DNA of 64,000 bases from Pseudomonas violetae (GTDB taxonomy: Bacteria > Pseudomonadota > Gammaproteobacteria > Pseudomonadales > Pseudomonadaceae). Location: positions 310,001-374,000 of the forward strand of contig NZ_JAKNRW010000004.1 in NCBI RefSeq assembly GCF_023072615.1, in the 5' to 3' direction. Positions 39,717 to 48,774 of the stretch are shown piece by piece (position 1 is the first letter of the stretch; each line of letters begins with the position of its first letter). The position numbers were made by a program, and so were the translations under genes. The notes below the pieces were generated by a model that saw only the letters and a list, made by a program, of their open reading frames with translations, was not told where the DNA came from and ran no database searches.

Positions 39717-41051
39717 ATGATCCATATCCCGAAATCGGAATACAGCCGTCGCCGCAAGGCCCTGATGGCGCAGATGGAGCCCAACAGCATCGCCATTCTG
39801 CCCGCTGCAGCGGTGGCCATTCGCAATCGTGACGTCGAGCACGTCTACCGTCAGGACAGCGACTTCCAGTACCTGAGTGGCTTTCCCGAGCCCCAGGCCG
39901 TGCTGGTGCTGATGCCTGGGCGTTTACACGGCGAGTACATCCTGTTCTGCCGTGAACGCAATGCCGAGCGCGAGCTGTGGGACGGCCTGCGCGCGGGTCA
40001 GGAAGGCGCGATCCGCGAGTATGGCGCCGATGATGCGTTTCCCATTACGGACATCGACGACATCCTCCCAGGCCTTATCGAAGGGCGTGACCGGGTGTAT
40101 TCGGCCATGGGCAGCCACCCTGAATTCGATCGGCACCTGATGGACTGGATCAACGTGATCCGCTCCAAGGCCCATCTTGGCGCCCAGCCGCCGAACGAAT
40201 TCGTTGCCCTGGATCATCTGCTGCACGACATGCGCCTGTATAAATCGTCTGCAGAAGTGAAAGTAATGCGCGAGGCTGCACGGATTTCCGCCCAGGCGCA
40301 TATCCGTGCGATGCAGGCCAGTCGCCCCGGGCTGTACGAGTACAGCCTGGAAGCCGAACTGGACTACGAATTCCGCAAGGGTGGGGCGAAGATGCCAGCT
40401 TATGGCTCGATCGTCGCCGCTGGGCGCAACACCTGCATCCTGCACTACCAGCAGAATGACGCGCTGCTCAAAGATGGCGACCTGGTGCTGATCGACGCCG
40501 CTTGCGAAATCGACTGCTACGCCAGCGACATCACCCGCACCTGGCCGGTGAACGGCAAGTATTCAGCAGAACAGAAAGCGATTTATGAATTGGTGCTGGC
40601 TTCCCAGGAGGCCGCATTCGCCGAGATCGCCCCGAACAAACACTGGAATCAGGCTCACGAAGCTACGGTCCGGGTGATCACCTCGGGCTTGGTGAAGCTG
40701 GGTCTGCTGCAGGGCGACGTCGATGAACTGATTGCCAGCGAGGCCTACAAGGCTTTCTACATGCATCGCGCCGGTCACTGGCTGGGCATGGATGTGCATG
40801 ATGTCGGCGAGTACAAGGTTGGCGGTGAATGGCGGGTGCTTGAAGTCGGCATGGCACTGACGGTGGAACCGGGCATCTACATTGCTGCGGACAATCAGAA
40901 AGTTGCGAAAAAATGGCGCGGCATTGGCGTGCGCATCGAGGACGACGTGGTGGTGACCAAGACCGGTTGTGAAATTCTGACCAAAGGCGTGCCCAAAACG
41001 GTCGCCGAGATCGAGGCCTTGATGGCTGCCGCACGGGCACAGGCGGCATGA
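39717..41051 (+). CDS. pepP: Xaa-Pro aminopeptidase P
   Basis: PepP removes the N-terminal residue before proline. The 444-residue protein has an N-terminal domain and a C-terminal pita-bread metallopeptidase with ligands at the same numbers as in E. coli: D260, D271, H354, and Glu in TVEPGIY and VRIEDDV. It lies 27 bases after ygfB; its TGA overlaps the ubiH ATG by four bases. Confidence 0.96.
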   Translation: MIHIPKSEYSRRRKALMAQMEPNSIAILPAAAVAIRNRDVEHVYRQDSDFQYLSGFPEPQAVLVLMPGRLHGEYILFCRERNAERELWDGLRAGQEGAIREYGADDAFPITDIDDILPGLIEGRDRVYSAMGSHPEFDRHLMDWINVIRSKAHLGAQPPNEFVALDHLLHDMRLYKSSAEVKVMREAARISAQAHIRAMQASRPGLYEYSLEAELDYEFRKGGAKMPAYGSIVAAGRNTCILHYQQNDALLKDGDLVLIDAACEIDCYASDITRTWPVNGKYSAEQKAIYELVLASQEAAFAEIAPNKHWNQAHEATVRVITSGLVKLGLLQGDVDELIASEAYKAFYMHRAGHWLGMDVHDVGEYKVGGEWRVLEVGMALTVEPGIYIAADNQKVAKKWRGIGVRIEDDVVVTKTGCEILTKGVPKTVAEIEALMAAARAQAA

Positions 41052-42235
41052 GTCGAGTAAACCTGGCAATCATCGGAGGCGGCCTGGTCGGTGCCAGTCT
41101 TGCCTTGGCTTTGCAGGCCGGGGCCAAGGTCCGTGGCTGGAAAATCGTGCTGATCGAGCCCTTTGCGCCTGGCGACACCTACCAGCCTAGCTACGATGCA
41201 CGTTCCTCGGCACTGTCCTACGGCGCCCGCCAGATTTATCAACGGCTGGGCGTTTGGCAGGAAATTACCCGCCGCGCCGAACCGATCAAACAGATTCACG
41301 TCTCTGACCGAGGCCGCTTCTCTACCGCGCGCCTTTCGGCGATGGAGGAGGGCGTGCCAGCGCTGGGTTACGTGGTGGAAAATGCCTGGCTCGGGCAGTG
41401 CCTGTGGCAAGCGTTGGACAAGGAAGTGATCACCTGGCGTTGCCCGGCGGAAGTCACTCGCATGGAGCCGCTGACCGATGGCTATCGCCTGACCCTCAAC
41501 GATGAAACCACCCTGGAATGCGATCTCGCCGTGCTGGCTGATGGTGGTCGCTCCGGGCTGCGCGAACAATTGGGCGTCGGCATCCGCAAGCGCCCGTATA
41601 ACCAGAGCGCGTTGATTGCCAACATCACCCCGAGTGAATCCCATAACGGCGTGGCCTTCGAGCGTTTTACCGACGACGGCCCGATGGCATTGCTGCCATT
41701 GCCGGACAACCGCTGCGCGTTGGTCTGGACTCGCCTGGGCATGGACGCACAGCGCCTGGCGGCGCTGGACGAACGTGCTTTTCTCAGCGAATTGCAGGGT
41801 GTCTTCGGTTATCGCCTTGGCACCCTGAAGCAGGTCGGTGCGCGACATTTGTACCCTCTGGCGCTGATCGAGGCCGAGGAGCAGGTGCGTGCACACCTGG
41901 CAATTCTCGGCAACGCGGCCCATAGCCTGCACCCGATTGCCGGGCAGGGTTTCAACCTGTCGCTGCGTGATGCCCAGGCCCTAGCCGATGCGCTGCTGGC
42001 GAGCGAAAAAGCGCCCGGCGATTTCGCGATCTTGCAGGCTTACCGCGAGCGTCAGCGCCTGGATCAGAATCTGACGGTAGGCTTCTCGGACCAGGTCACT
42101 CGCCTGTTCGGTAGCACCCAGCCGCTGGTTTCCCTGGGGCGCAACCTCGGCCTGCTTGGCCTGGACCTGCTGCCGCCGGCCAAGCGCTGGTTCGCCCGGC
42201 AGGCCATGGGACTGGGTACCCGTCCCGATGCTTAA
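41048..42235 (+). CDS. ubiH: 2-octaprenyl-6-methoxyphenol hydroxylase
   Basis: UbiH is an FAD monooxygenase that hydroxylates the ubiquinone ring precursor. The 395-residue protein has the dinucleotide motif IIGGGLVGASLALAL, the DARSSALSYG motif, the central DG motif (VLADGGRSGLREQLG) and the second FAD motif GNAAHSLHPIAGQGFNL. It overlaps pepP by four bases and the next gene by eight. Confidence 0.95.
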   Translation: MSRVNLAIIGGGLVGASLALALQAGAKVRGWKIVLIEPFAPGDTYQPSYDARSSALSYGARQIYQRLGVWQEITRRAEPIKQIHVSDRGRFSTARLSAMEEGVPALGYVVENAWLGQCLWQALDKEVITWRCPAEVTRMEPLTDGYRLTLNDETTLECDLAVLADGGRSGLREQLGVGIRKRPYNQSALIANITPSESHNGVAFERFTDDGPMALLPLPDNRCALVWTRLGMDAQRLAALDERAFLSELQGVFGYRLGTLKQVGARHLYPLALIEAEEQVRAHLAILGNAAHSLHPIAGQGFNLSLRDAQALADALLASEKAPGDFAILQAYRERQRLDQNLTVGFSDQVTRLFGSTQPLVSLGRNLGLLGLDLLPPAKRWFARQAMGLGTRPDA

Positions 42236-42713
42236 CTGGTTGAGCAAAAAATTTGGCAAGGCACGGCTGATGCGTTGGGCGATGACCTTCTACCCGCCGT
42301 ACTTGGGCGCCGGGGTGCGGGTGCAGCACATCAGCGACGACTTCCGTGACGTGCGGGTGCGCATGGGGCTGGGCTGGTACAACCGCAATTATGTTGGCAC
42401 CCAGTTTGGCGGCAGCCTGTATTCGATGGTCGATCCGTTCTTCATGTTGATGCTGATGGAGAACCTCGGTCACCGCTATATCGTCTGGGACAAGGCCGCC
42501 GATATCGATTTCATTGTGCCAGGCAAGGGCCCGGTGTTCGCCCGCTTCACCATTGACGATACCTTGCTCGATGAGATCCGCCGCCAGACGGCCGATGGCA
42601 AAAAATACCTGCCGCAGTTGCAGGTCGATATTCATGACGGCGCCGGCCAGTTGGTGGCGCGGGTCGGCAAAACCCTTTACGTGCGGCTCAAGCCGCAAGC
42701 GAGACAGGCATAA
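42228..42713 (+). CDS. DUF4442 (hotdog-fold) protein
   Basis: The 161-residue protein starts MLNWLSKKFGKARLMRWAM inside the end of ubiH and has the DUF4442 pattern (YVGTQFGGSLYSMVDPF, then KAADIDFIVPG), a hotdog fold like acyl thioesterases. Its place between two ubiquinone hydroxylases suggests it acts in or protects that pathway; this is inference from context. No catalytic residue can be named with confidence. Confidence 0.87.
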   Translation: MLNWLSKKFGKARLMRWAMTFYPPYLGAGVRVQHISDDFRDVRVRMGLGWYNRNYVGTQFGGSLYSMVDPFFMLMLMENLGHRYIVWDKAADIDFIVPGKGPVFARFTIDDTLLDEIRRQTADGKKYLPQLQVDIHDGAGQLVARVGKTLYVRLKPQARQA

Positions 42714-42715
42714 GC

Positions 42716-43939
42716 ATGGAAATGCGCGCAGATCTGCTGATTGTCGGGGCCGGAATGGTCGGCAGTGCCTTGGCGCTGGCGTTACAGGACAGCGGGCTGG
42801 AAGTGCTGCTGCTGGACGGCAGCCCCATGAGCGTCAAGCCCTTCGACAGCCAGGCGCCGTTCGAGCCGCGAGTGAGCGCACTGTCGGCCGCCAGCCAGCG
42901 GATTCTCGAACGTCTGGGCGTCTGGGAGGGCATTGCCGGGCGGCGCAGCAGTCCCTACACCGACATGCATGTGTGGGACGGCAGTGGCACCGGGCAGATT
43001 CACTTCTCGGCGGCGAGTGTCCATGCCGAAGTGCTGGGGCACATTGTCGAAAACCGGGTGGTTCAGGATGCCTTGCTTGATCGCCTGCACGACTGTGACC
43101 TCGGGATGCTGGCCAATGCACGCCTGGAGCGGATGCGTCGTTCCGGGGATGACTGGCTGCTGACCCTGGCCGACGGCCGCACGTTGCGCGCGCCGCTGGT
43201 CATCGCGGCCGATGGTGCCAATTCTGCGGTGCGGCGCCTGACCGGCGTCGCCACGCGCGAGTGGGATTACCTGCACCACGCGATCGTTACCAGCGTGCGC
43301 AGCTCGAATTCACATCAGATGACCGCCTGGCAACGCTTTACCGACCACGGCCCCCTGGCCTTCCTGCCGTTGGATCGGGACGGTCAGCAGGATTGGTGCT
43401 CGATTGTCTGGTCGACAACCCCGAGCGAAGCCGAACGGCTGATGGCGCTGGACGAACAAGGTTTCTGTCTTGAGCTGGAGCGGGCATTCGAAGGTCGACT
43501 CGGCACTGTACTGTTGGCCGATCCGCGAGTTTGCGTGCCGTTGCGTCAGCGCCATGCCAAGCGCTATGTGGCTGAAGGCCTGGCATTGATTGGCGACGCA
43601 GCCCATACCATTCACCCGCTGGCCGGGCAGGGTGTGAACCTGGGGTTCCTCGATGCGGCGGTGCTGGCCGAGGTACTGCTGCAAGCCCTGGAGCGCGGCG
43701 AGCGCTTGGCGGACCCGAAGGTGCTGAGCCGCTACGAGCGTCGGCGTATGCCGCACAACCTGGCGTTGATGGCGGCGATGGAGGGGTTTGAACGACTGTT
43801 CCAGGCGGATCCGTTGCCGGTGCGCTGGTTGCGTAATGCCGGGTTGAAACTGGTGGACCAGATGCCTGAGGCGAAGGCGCTGTTTGTGCGTGAGGCGTTG
43901 GGGTTGACTGGGGATTTGCCGGCGTTGGCCAAGGCCTGA
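42716..43939 (+). CDS. ubiI: UbiH/UbiF/VisC-type ubiquinone hydroxylase
   Basis: The 407-residue FAD monooxygenase has IVGAGMVGSALALALQDSG at the N terminus, EPRVSALSAASQRIL, VIAADGANSAVRRLTGV and GDAAHTIHPLAGQGVNLG. It belongs with UbiH and would hydroxylate another ring carbon; by position it matches the VisC/UbiI paralogue, though UbiF is hard to exclude. It ends the ygfB-pepP-ubiH operon. Confidence 0.9.
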   Translation: MEMRADLLIVGAGMVGSALALALQDSGLEVLLLDGSPMSVKPFDSQAPFEPRVSALSAASQRILERLGVWEGIAGRRSSPYTDMHVWDGSGTGQIHFSAASVHAEVLGHIVENRVVQDALLDRLHDCDLGMLANARLERMRRSGDDWLLTLADGRTLRAPLVIAADGANSAVRRLTGVATREWDYLHHAIVTSVRSSNSHQMTAWQRFTDHGPLAFLPLDRDGQQDWCSIVWSTTPSEAERLMALDEQGFCLELERAFEGRLGTVLLADPRVCVPLRQRHAKRYVAEGLALIGDAAHTIHPLAGQGVNLGFLDAAVLAEVLLQALERGERLADPKVLSRYERRRMPHNLALMAAMEGFERLFQADPLPVRWLRNAGLKLVDQMPEAKALFVREALGLTGDLPALAKA

Positions 43940-43969
43940 GATTGGCGCTGGGGCTGATGGCAGGGTTAA

Positions 43970-44056
43970 GACAGTTGCTCCCACATTGGTTTTGGGGTTT
44001 TACCTCATCTTCTGAACACTGAAGATCCCCTGTGGGAGCGGGCTTGCTCGCGAAGG
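43970..44056. repeat. REP pair after ubiI
   Basis: GTTGCTCCCACATTGG (about 43973-43990) and CCCTGTGGGAGCGGGCTTGC (about 44028-44056) form an inverted, degenerate REP pair. Confidence 0.65.
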
Positions 44057-44136
44057 CGTCGGCCCATTCACCCCAAATCGCAAACTGTGCAACATCTGGT
44101 AACTCCTCCGCCCACTCATCGATTGAGAAGGTAAAT

Positions 44137-44155
44137 GTGAGTCCTTATCATTTGC
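44137..44155 (-). promoter_or_regulatory. Probable Fur box before the iron-binding protein gene
   Basis: On the minus strand GCAAATGATAAGGACTCAC matches 12 of 19 positions of the Fur consensus, including the intact AATGATAA core. It lies 31 bases before an iron transporter gene, so repression by Fur under iron plenty is likely. Confidence 0.55.
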
Positions 44156-44185
44156 CCTCACATTTTTAATCGAGAGACCGCTCCC

Positions 44186-45190
44186 ATGCTGGCACCGAAG
44201 CGTCTACTGACCGCACTCGCCCTGACCTTGATCGGCAGCACCGTCGCCCAGGCCGCCGATGAGGTAGTGGTTTACTCCTCGCGTATCGATGAACTGATCA
44301 AGCCCGTGTTTGATGCCTACACCGCAAAAACCGGGGTCCAGGTTAAATTCATCACCGACAAGGAAGCGCCGCTGATGCAGCGGATCAAGGCCGAGGGCGA
44401 GAATGCCACGGCTGACCTGCTGCTCACCGTCGATGCCGGCAACCTCTGGCAAGCGGAGCAGATGGGCATCCTGCAACCGTTCACTTCCAAAGTGATCGAC
44501 GCCAACATCCCGCTGCAATACCGATCATCGGCCCACGCCTGGACCGGCCTGAGCCTGCGCGCGCGAACCATTGCCTTTTCGACTGAGCGAGTGAAACCCG
44601 GCGAGTTGACCACCTATGAAGGCTTGGCCGACAAGAACTGGGAAGGACGTCTGTGTCTGCGCACCGCGAAAAAGGTCTACAACCAGTCGCTGACGGCCAC
44701 CATGATCGAAGTCCATGGCGCCGATAAAACCGAGCAGATCCTCAAGGGCTGGGTGAACAACCTATCCACCGACGTTTTCTCCGATGACATCGCCGTGCTG
44801 GAAGCGATCAATGCAGGCCAGTGCGATGTGGGCATCGTCAACACCTACTACTACGGTCGCCTGCACAAGCAAAAGCCCGACCTGGCGGTCAAGCTGTTCT
44901 GGCCCAACCAGGCTGATCGTGGAGTGCACGTCAACCTGTCGGGTATCGGCCTGACCAAACATGCGCCACACCCGGAAGCCGCCAAGGCGTTTGTGGAATG
45001 GATGACCACTCCTGAAGCGCAAAAAATCTTCGCCGACGTGAATCAGGAGTTCCCGGCAAATCCGGCTGTTCCGCCGTCCGCTGAAGTGGCGAGCTGGGGT
45101 AAGTTTGTCGCCGATACCCTGCCGGTGGAAATCGCCGGCAAGCGTCAGGCGGAAGCGATCCGGATGATGGATCGGGCTGGCTGGAACTGA
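44186..45190 (+). CDS. Ferric iron ABC transporter, substrate-binding protein
   Basis: The 334-residue precursor has a signal peptide (1-23) and the FbpA/HitA fold: DEVVVYSSR at the N terminus and the iron-binding tyrosines in NTYYYGRL near residue 230. It would bind ferric iron in the periplasm. A permease gene follows after 148 bases, separated by an inverted repeat. No ATPase gene is nearby. Confidence 0.93.
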   Translation: MLAPKRLLTALALTLIGSTVAQAADEVVVYSSRIDELIKPVFDAYTAKTGVQVKFITDKEAPLMQRIKAEGENATADLLLTVDAGNLWQAEQMGILQPFTSKVIDANIPLQYRSSAHAWTGLSLRARTIAFSTERVKPGELTTYEGLADKNWEGRLCLRTAKKVYNQSLTATMIEVHGADKTEQILKGWVNNLSTDVFSDDIAVLEAINAGQCDVGIVNTYYYGRLHKQKPDLAVKLFWPNQADRGVHVNLSGIGLTKHAPHPEAAKAFVEWMTTPEAQKIFADVNQEFPANPAVPPSAEVASWGKFVADTLPVEIAGKRQAEAIRMMDRAGWN

Positions 45191-45209
45191 GTTTGCAAGT
45201 TTAGAGATC

Positions 45210-45294
45210 AAAAAATCGCAGCCTCGTTTCACTCGACAGCTCCTACATTGGGATGATGTACACCCTGTAGGCGCTGCCGGAGCTGCGATCGTTT
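45210..45294. repeat. Inverted repeat between binding protein and permease genes
   Basis: Degenerate arms AAAAAATCGCAGCCTCG and GGAGCTGCGATCGTTTTG form a long hairpin between the two transporter genes. It may lower expression of the permease relative to the binding protein. Confidence 0.7.
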
Positions 45295-45338
45295 TGGGTT
45301 TTCCCTACACTGCACGATTTCCCCGCGAGAGCGCTTCC

Positions 45339-46955
45339 TTGGCCCACCCCGCCCAACGCCGCTGGTATCCCCTGGTCTTCGCCATCGCTGCGCTGGTCCT
45401 GCTGCCCCTCAGCGTCATGTTGCTGTCATGGCAAACCATCGATCAGCAGATTTGGTCGCACCTCTGGGATACCCAGATGCCGCGACTGCTGAGCAATACG
45501 CTGACCCTGGTGCTCGGGGTCGGGATCGGTGTGACGTTATTGGGCGTCAGCCTGGCCTGGCTCACCAGCCTCTGTGAGTTTCCCGGCCGCCGCTGGCTGG
45601 ATTGGGCGCTGATGCTGCCGTTCGCGATCCCTGCGTACGTGCTGGCCTTTGTCTTCGTAGGGTTGCTTGATTTCGCCGGTCCCGTGCAAACGTTGATGCG
45701 TGAATGGTTCGGCACGGGGCTACGGCTGCCGCGAATACGCTCCACCGGTGGGGTTATCCTGGTTCTGGTGCTGGTGTTTTATCCCTACGTTTATCTATTG
45801 GCGCGCACGGCGTTTCTAGCCCAGGGCAAAGGCTTGATGGAGGCCGCGCGAGTCCTTGGCCAGTCCCCGTGGCAGGCGTTCTGGAGAGTGGCACTACCGA
45901 TGGCTCGCCCGGCGATCGGTGCCGGCGTGGCGTTGGCCTTGATGGAGACCCTGGCGGATTTCGGCGCCGTGTCGGTGTTCAACTTCGATACGTTCACGAC
46001 GGCCATCTACAAGACCTGGTACGGATTCTTCAGCCTGTCTACTGCGGCTCAGTTGGCCAGCCTGTTGTTGCTGGTGGTCATGGTGGTGCTGTACGGCGAG
46101 CGGCGGGCCCGTGGCGCCAACCGGGCGAGCAATGAGCGGCCGCGGGTCAAGGCGCTGTATCAACTGCGCGGCTTCAAGGCTGTGGCAGCCATGGGCTGGT
46201 GCGGCTTGGTGTTCGCTTGTGCCTTCGTCATCCCCATGCTGCAACTGGTCGTGTGGTTCTGGCAACGTGGGCGCTTCGACCTCGACGAGCGCTACGCCGG
46301 GCTGATCGTCCATACCCTTTATCTGGGCGCCATAGCGGCGTTGATCACCGTCAGCGTGGCGCTGGTGCTCGCATTTGCCCGCCGCCTGGCGCCGACCCGG
46401 GCGATTAGTTCCGGCGTAAGTCTGGCCAATCTGGGTTACGCCTTGCCCGGGTCGGTTCTGGCGGTATCGATCATGCTGGCGTTCAGTTATCTGGATCGCG
46501 AACTGGTGGTTCCGCTATCCGGTTGGTTGGGCGGGGCTGGCAAGCCGTTGCTGCTGGGCAGCCTGTGCGCGTTGTTGCTGGCCTACCTGGTGCGATTCAT
46601 TGCAGTGGCCTACGGGCCACTGGAAAACAGCCTGGCGCGTATACGGCCATCTTTGCCCGAAGTGGCACGTAGCCTCGGCGTCAGTGGACCTCGACTGTTT
46701 TTCAAGGTGTATCTGCCGTTATTGCTACCGGGGACCTTGAGCGCTGCATTGCTGGTATTCGTCGACGTGCTCAAGGAAATGCCCGCGACCCTGCTGATGC
46801 GCCCGTTTGGCTGGGATACGCTGGCCGTGCGGATCTTTGAAATGACCAGCGAAGGAGAGTGGGCAAGGGCATCCTTGCCGGCACTGACGCTCGTTCTGGT
46901 GGGGCTGTTACCGGTCATCGGATTGATCAGACGCTCAGCGCATCGAAACGCCTAG
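45339..46955 (+). CDS. Ferric iron ABC transporter, fused permease
   Basis: The 538-residue inner-membrane protein has about twelve helices and two permease domains, each with an EAA loop (ARVLGQSPWQAFWRVALP and ARSLGVSGPRLFFKVYLP). This FbpB/HitB type forms the whole channel as one chain. The start is uncertain: TTG 45339 begins LAHPAQRRWYPLVF, with no ATG near; TTG 45294 lies within the repeat and is less likely. The partner ATPase must come from elsewhere. Confidence 0.9.
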   Translation: MAHPAQRRWYPLVFAIAALVLLPLSVMLLSWQTIDQQIWSHLWDTQMPRLLSNTLTLVLGVGIGVTLLGVSLAWLTSLCEFPGRRWLDWALMLPFAIPAYVLAFVFVGLLDFAGPVQTLMREWFGTGLRLPRIRSTGGVILVLVLVFYPYVYLLARTAFLAQGKGLMEAARVLGQSPWQAFWRVALPMARPAIGAGVALALMETLADFGAVSVFNFDTFTTAIYKTWYGFFSLSTAAQLASLLLLVVMVVLYGERRARGANRASNERPRVKALYQLRGFKAVAAMGWCGLVFACAFVIPMLQLVVWFWQRGRFDLDERYAGLIVHTLYLGAIAALITVSVALVLAFARRLAPTRAISSGVSLANLGYALPGSVLAVSIMLAFSYLDRELVVPLSGWLGGAGKPLLLGSLCALLLAYLVRFIAVAYGPLENSLARIRPSLPEVARSLGVSGPRLFFKVYLPLLLPGTLSAALLVFVDVLKEMPATLLMRPFGWDTLAVRIFEMTSEGEWARASLPALTLVLVGLLPVIGLIRRSAHRNA

Positions 46956-47111
46956 GTGTCAGTCCTACACCTTGCAGCTACAATGCGCGGCATTCGGTGC
47001 GGCATGTCCTACATATCAGGTCACTGAAACCGGCTGGAAGCCCTCTAATTCAAGGCCTCCAGTCCGTGCAGAACTCGCCCGCACCTTCGCCACGCCCGGA
47101 AGGAGAAACCC

Positions 47112-48194
47112 ATGGGACAGCGTACGCCTCTGTATGACCTTCATCTCGCCCTCGGTGCGAAGATGGTCGATTTTGGCGGTTGGGATATGCCCCTGCATTA
47201 CGGCTCGCAGGTCGAGGAGCACCACCAGGTGCGCCGCGATTGCGGGGTTTTCGATGTATCCCACATGACCGTGATCGATGTCAGCGGCCCCCAGGCCAAG
47301 GCCTGGCTCCAGTATCTGCTGGCCAATGATGTTGAGCGATTGCACAGCCCCGGCTGTGCCCTGTATAGCACCATGCTCAACGAGCGGGGCGGCATCGTCG
47401 ATGACATGTTGGTCTACCGACTCGAGGACAGTTATCGGCTGGTGGTCAATGCGTCCACTCGCGACCAGGATCTGGCCTGGATGCAGGTGCATCTTGACGG
47501 GTTCGACGTGCAGTTGGTTGAGCGCTCGGAACTGGCCATGCTGGCCATCCAGGGCCCCCAGGCTCGACACAAGATCTGCGAACTCGTCTCCCAGTCCCGT
47601 GGCAACCTGATCCAGCTGCTCAAGCCGTTCGAAGGTCGGTCCGACGGTGACTGGTTCATCGCCCGTACCGGCTATACCGGTGAAGACGGCCTGGAAATTG
47701 TCCTGCCCGCCAGTCAGGCGCCGGGTTTCTTCAACGATCTGGTCGGCGCGGGCATCTCGCCGATCGGGCTGGGTGCACGGGATACGTTGCGGGTCGAAGC
47801 CGGTATGAATCTTTACGGCCAGGACATCGATCAAGATGTTTCCCCCTTGGCTTCGAACATGGCCTGGAGCATTGCCTGGGAGCCGGCCAATCGCCAGTTC
47901 ATCGGCCGTGCGGCCCTGGAGGCCGAGCGGGCCGGTGGCGTCCAGCACAAACTGGTCGGCCTGGTGCTGGAAGAGCGTGGGGTACTTCGCGCTCATCAGG
48001 TGGTTCGGATAGCCGATGTTGGCGAAGGAGAGATCACCAGTGGTAGTTTCTCTCCTACGCTTAGCAAGTCGATTGCACTGGCGCGCGTGCCAATGGCAAC
48101 TGCCGACCGCGCCGAAGTGGAAATCCGTGGCAAGTGGTACCCGGTCCGAGTGGTCAAACCGACCTTCGTACGCCATGGCAAAACCTTGATCTAA
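47112..48194 (+). CDS. gcvT: Glycine cleavage system T protein (aminomethyltransferase)
   Basis: GcvT moves the methylene group from the aminomethyl-lipoyl H protein to tetrahydrofolate and releases ammonia. The 360-residue protein starts MGQRTPLYDLHLALGAKMVDFGGW and has the folate-site Asp in VNASTRDQDL near residue 115. AAGGAG lies before the ATG. It is the first gene of gcvT-gcvH-gcvP. Confidence 0.96.
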   Translation: MGQRTPLYDLHLALGAKMVDFGGWDMPLHYGSQVEEHHQVRRDCGVFDVSHMTVIDVSGPQAKAWLQYLLANDVERLHSPGCALYSTMLNERGGIVDDMLVYRLEDSYRLVVNASTRDQDLAWMQVHLDGFDVQLVERSELAMLAIQGPQARHKICELVSQSRGNLIQLLKPFEGRSDGDWFIARTGYTGEDGLEIVLPASQAPGFFNDLVGAGISPIGLGARDTLRVEAGMNLYGQDIDQDVSPLASNMAWSIAWEPANRQFIGRAALEAERAGGVQHKLVGLVLEERGVLRAHQVVRIADVGEGEITSGSFSPTLSKSIALARVPMATADRAEVEIRGKWYPVRVVKPTFVRHGKTLI

Positions 48195-48245
48195 CCCTTT
48201 TTTGGCGGACTACGACCGCTGACATTTATTCTTGAGGACACAGAA

Positions 48246-48629
48246 ATGAGCGATATCCCTGCCGACCTGCGCTTTGCCGAAAGTCACGAATGGGCTCGCC
48301 TTGAAGCCGATGGCACCGTCACCGTGGGTATCAGTGACCACGCTCAGGAAGCCCTGGGTGACGTGGTGTTCGTCGAGTTGACCGAAGTCGGTAAAGTCTT
48401 CGCCGCCGAAGATCAGGCCGGCGTAGTCGAGTCGGTGAAGGCCGCCTCTGACATCTATGCCCCGGTTGCGGGTGAAGTGATTGCAATCAACGAAGAGCTG
48501 GGCGGTTCGCCTGAGTTGCTCAACACCGACCCGTACGGTGCCTGGATCTTCAAGCTGAAGCCAAGCAACGCTGCTGACTTGGACAAGCTGCTCGATGCAG
48601 CCGCCTACAAAGCCGCTATCGGCGAGTAA
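48246..48629 (+). CDS. gcvH: Glycine cleavage system H protein
   Basis: The 127-residue lipoyl carrier shuttles the aminomethyl group between P and T proteins. The lipoylated lysine is K65 in [16 protein letters not shown]. It follows gcvT by 51 bases and ends at a terminator, so gcvP probably has a separate promoter or depends on read-through. Confidence 0.97.
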   Translation: MSDIPADLRFAESHEWARLEADGTVTVGISDHAQEALGDVVFVELTEVGKVFAAEDQAGVVESVKAASDIYAPVAGEVIAINEELGGSPELLNTDPYGAWIFKLKPSNAADLDKLLDAAAYKAAIGE

Positions 48630-48646
48630 GCGCTCAGCGTCACCCC

Positions 48647-48672
48647 AAAGCCCCGACCTGTCGGGGCTTTTT
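48647..48672 (+). terminator. Rho-independent terminator after gcvH
   Basis: AAAGCCCCGA and TCGGGGCTTTTT form a stem over a four-base CCTG loop, 18 bases after the gcvH stop. Confidence 0.87.
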
Positions 48673-48774
48673 ATTATTTGATGGATTTTACCTGGGGGAG
48701 CGATCCTGAATGGCGTTCGGCAGTGCCTGCTATGCTGGTTTGACCGTGTTACATCGACGTCGAGAGAGCCCGTC

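Noticed and set aside
45294..45338. Upstream TTG start of the iron permease
   Set aside because: It lies in the inverted repeat and adds residues not seen in relatives; kept only as an alternative.
46956..47111. Glycine riboswitch before gcvT
   Set aside because: I looked for the two-aptamer pattern and did not see its conserved core; the gap is also short.
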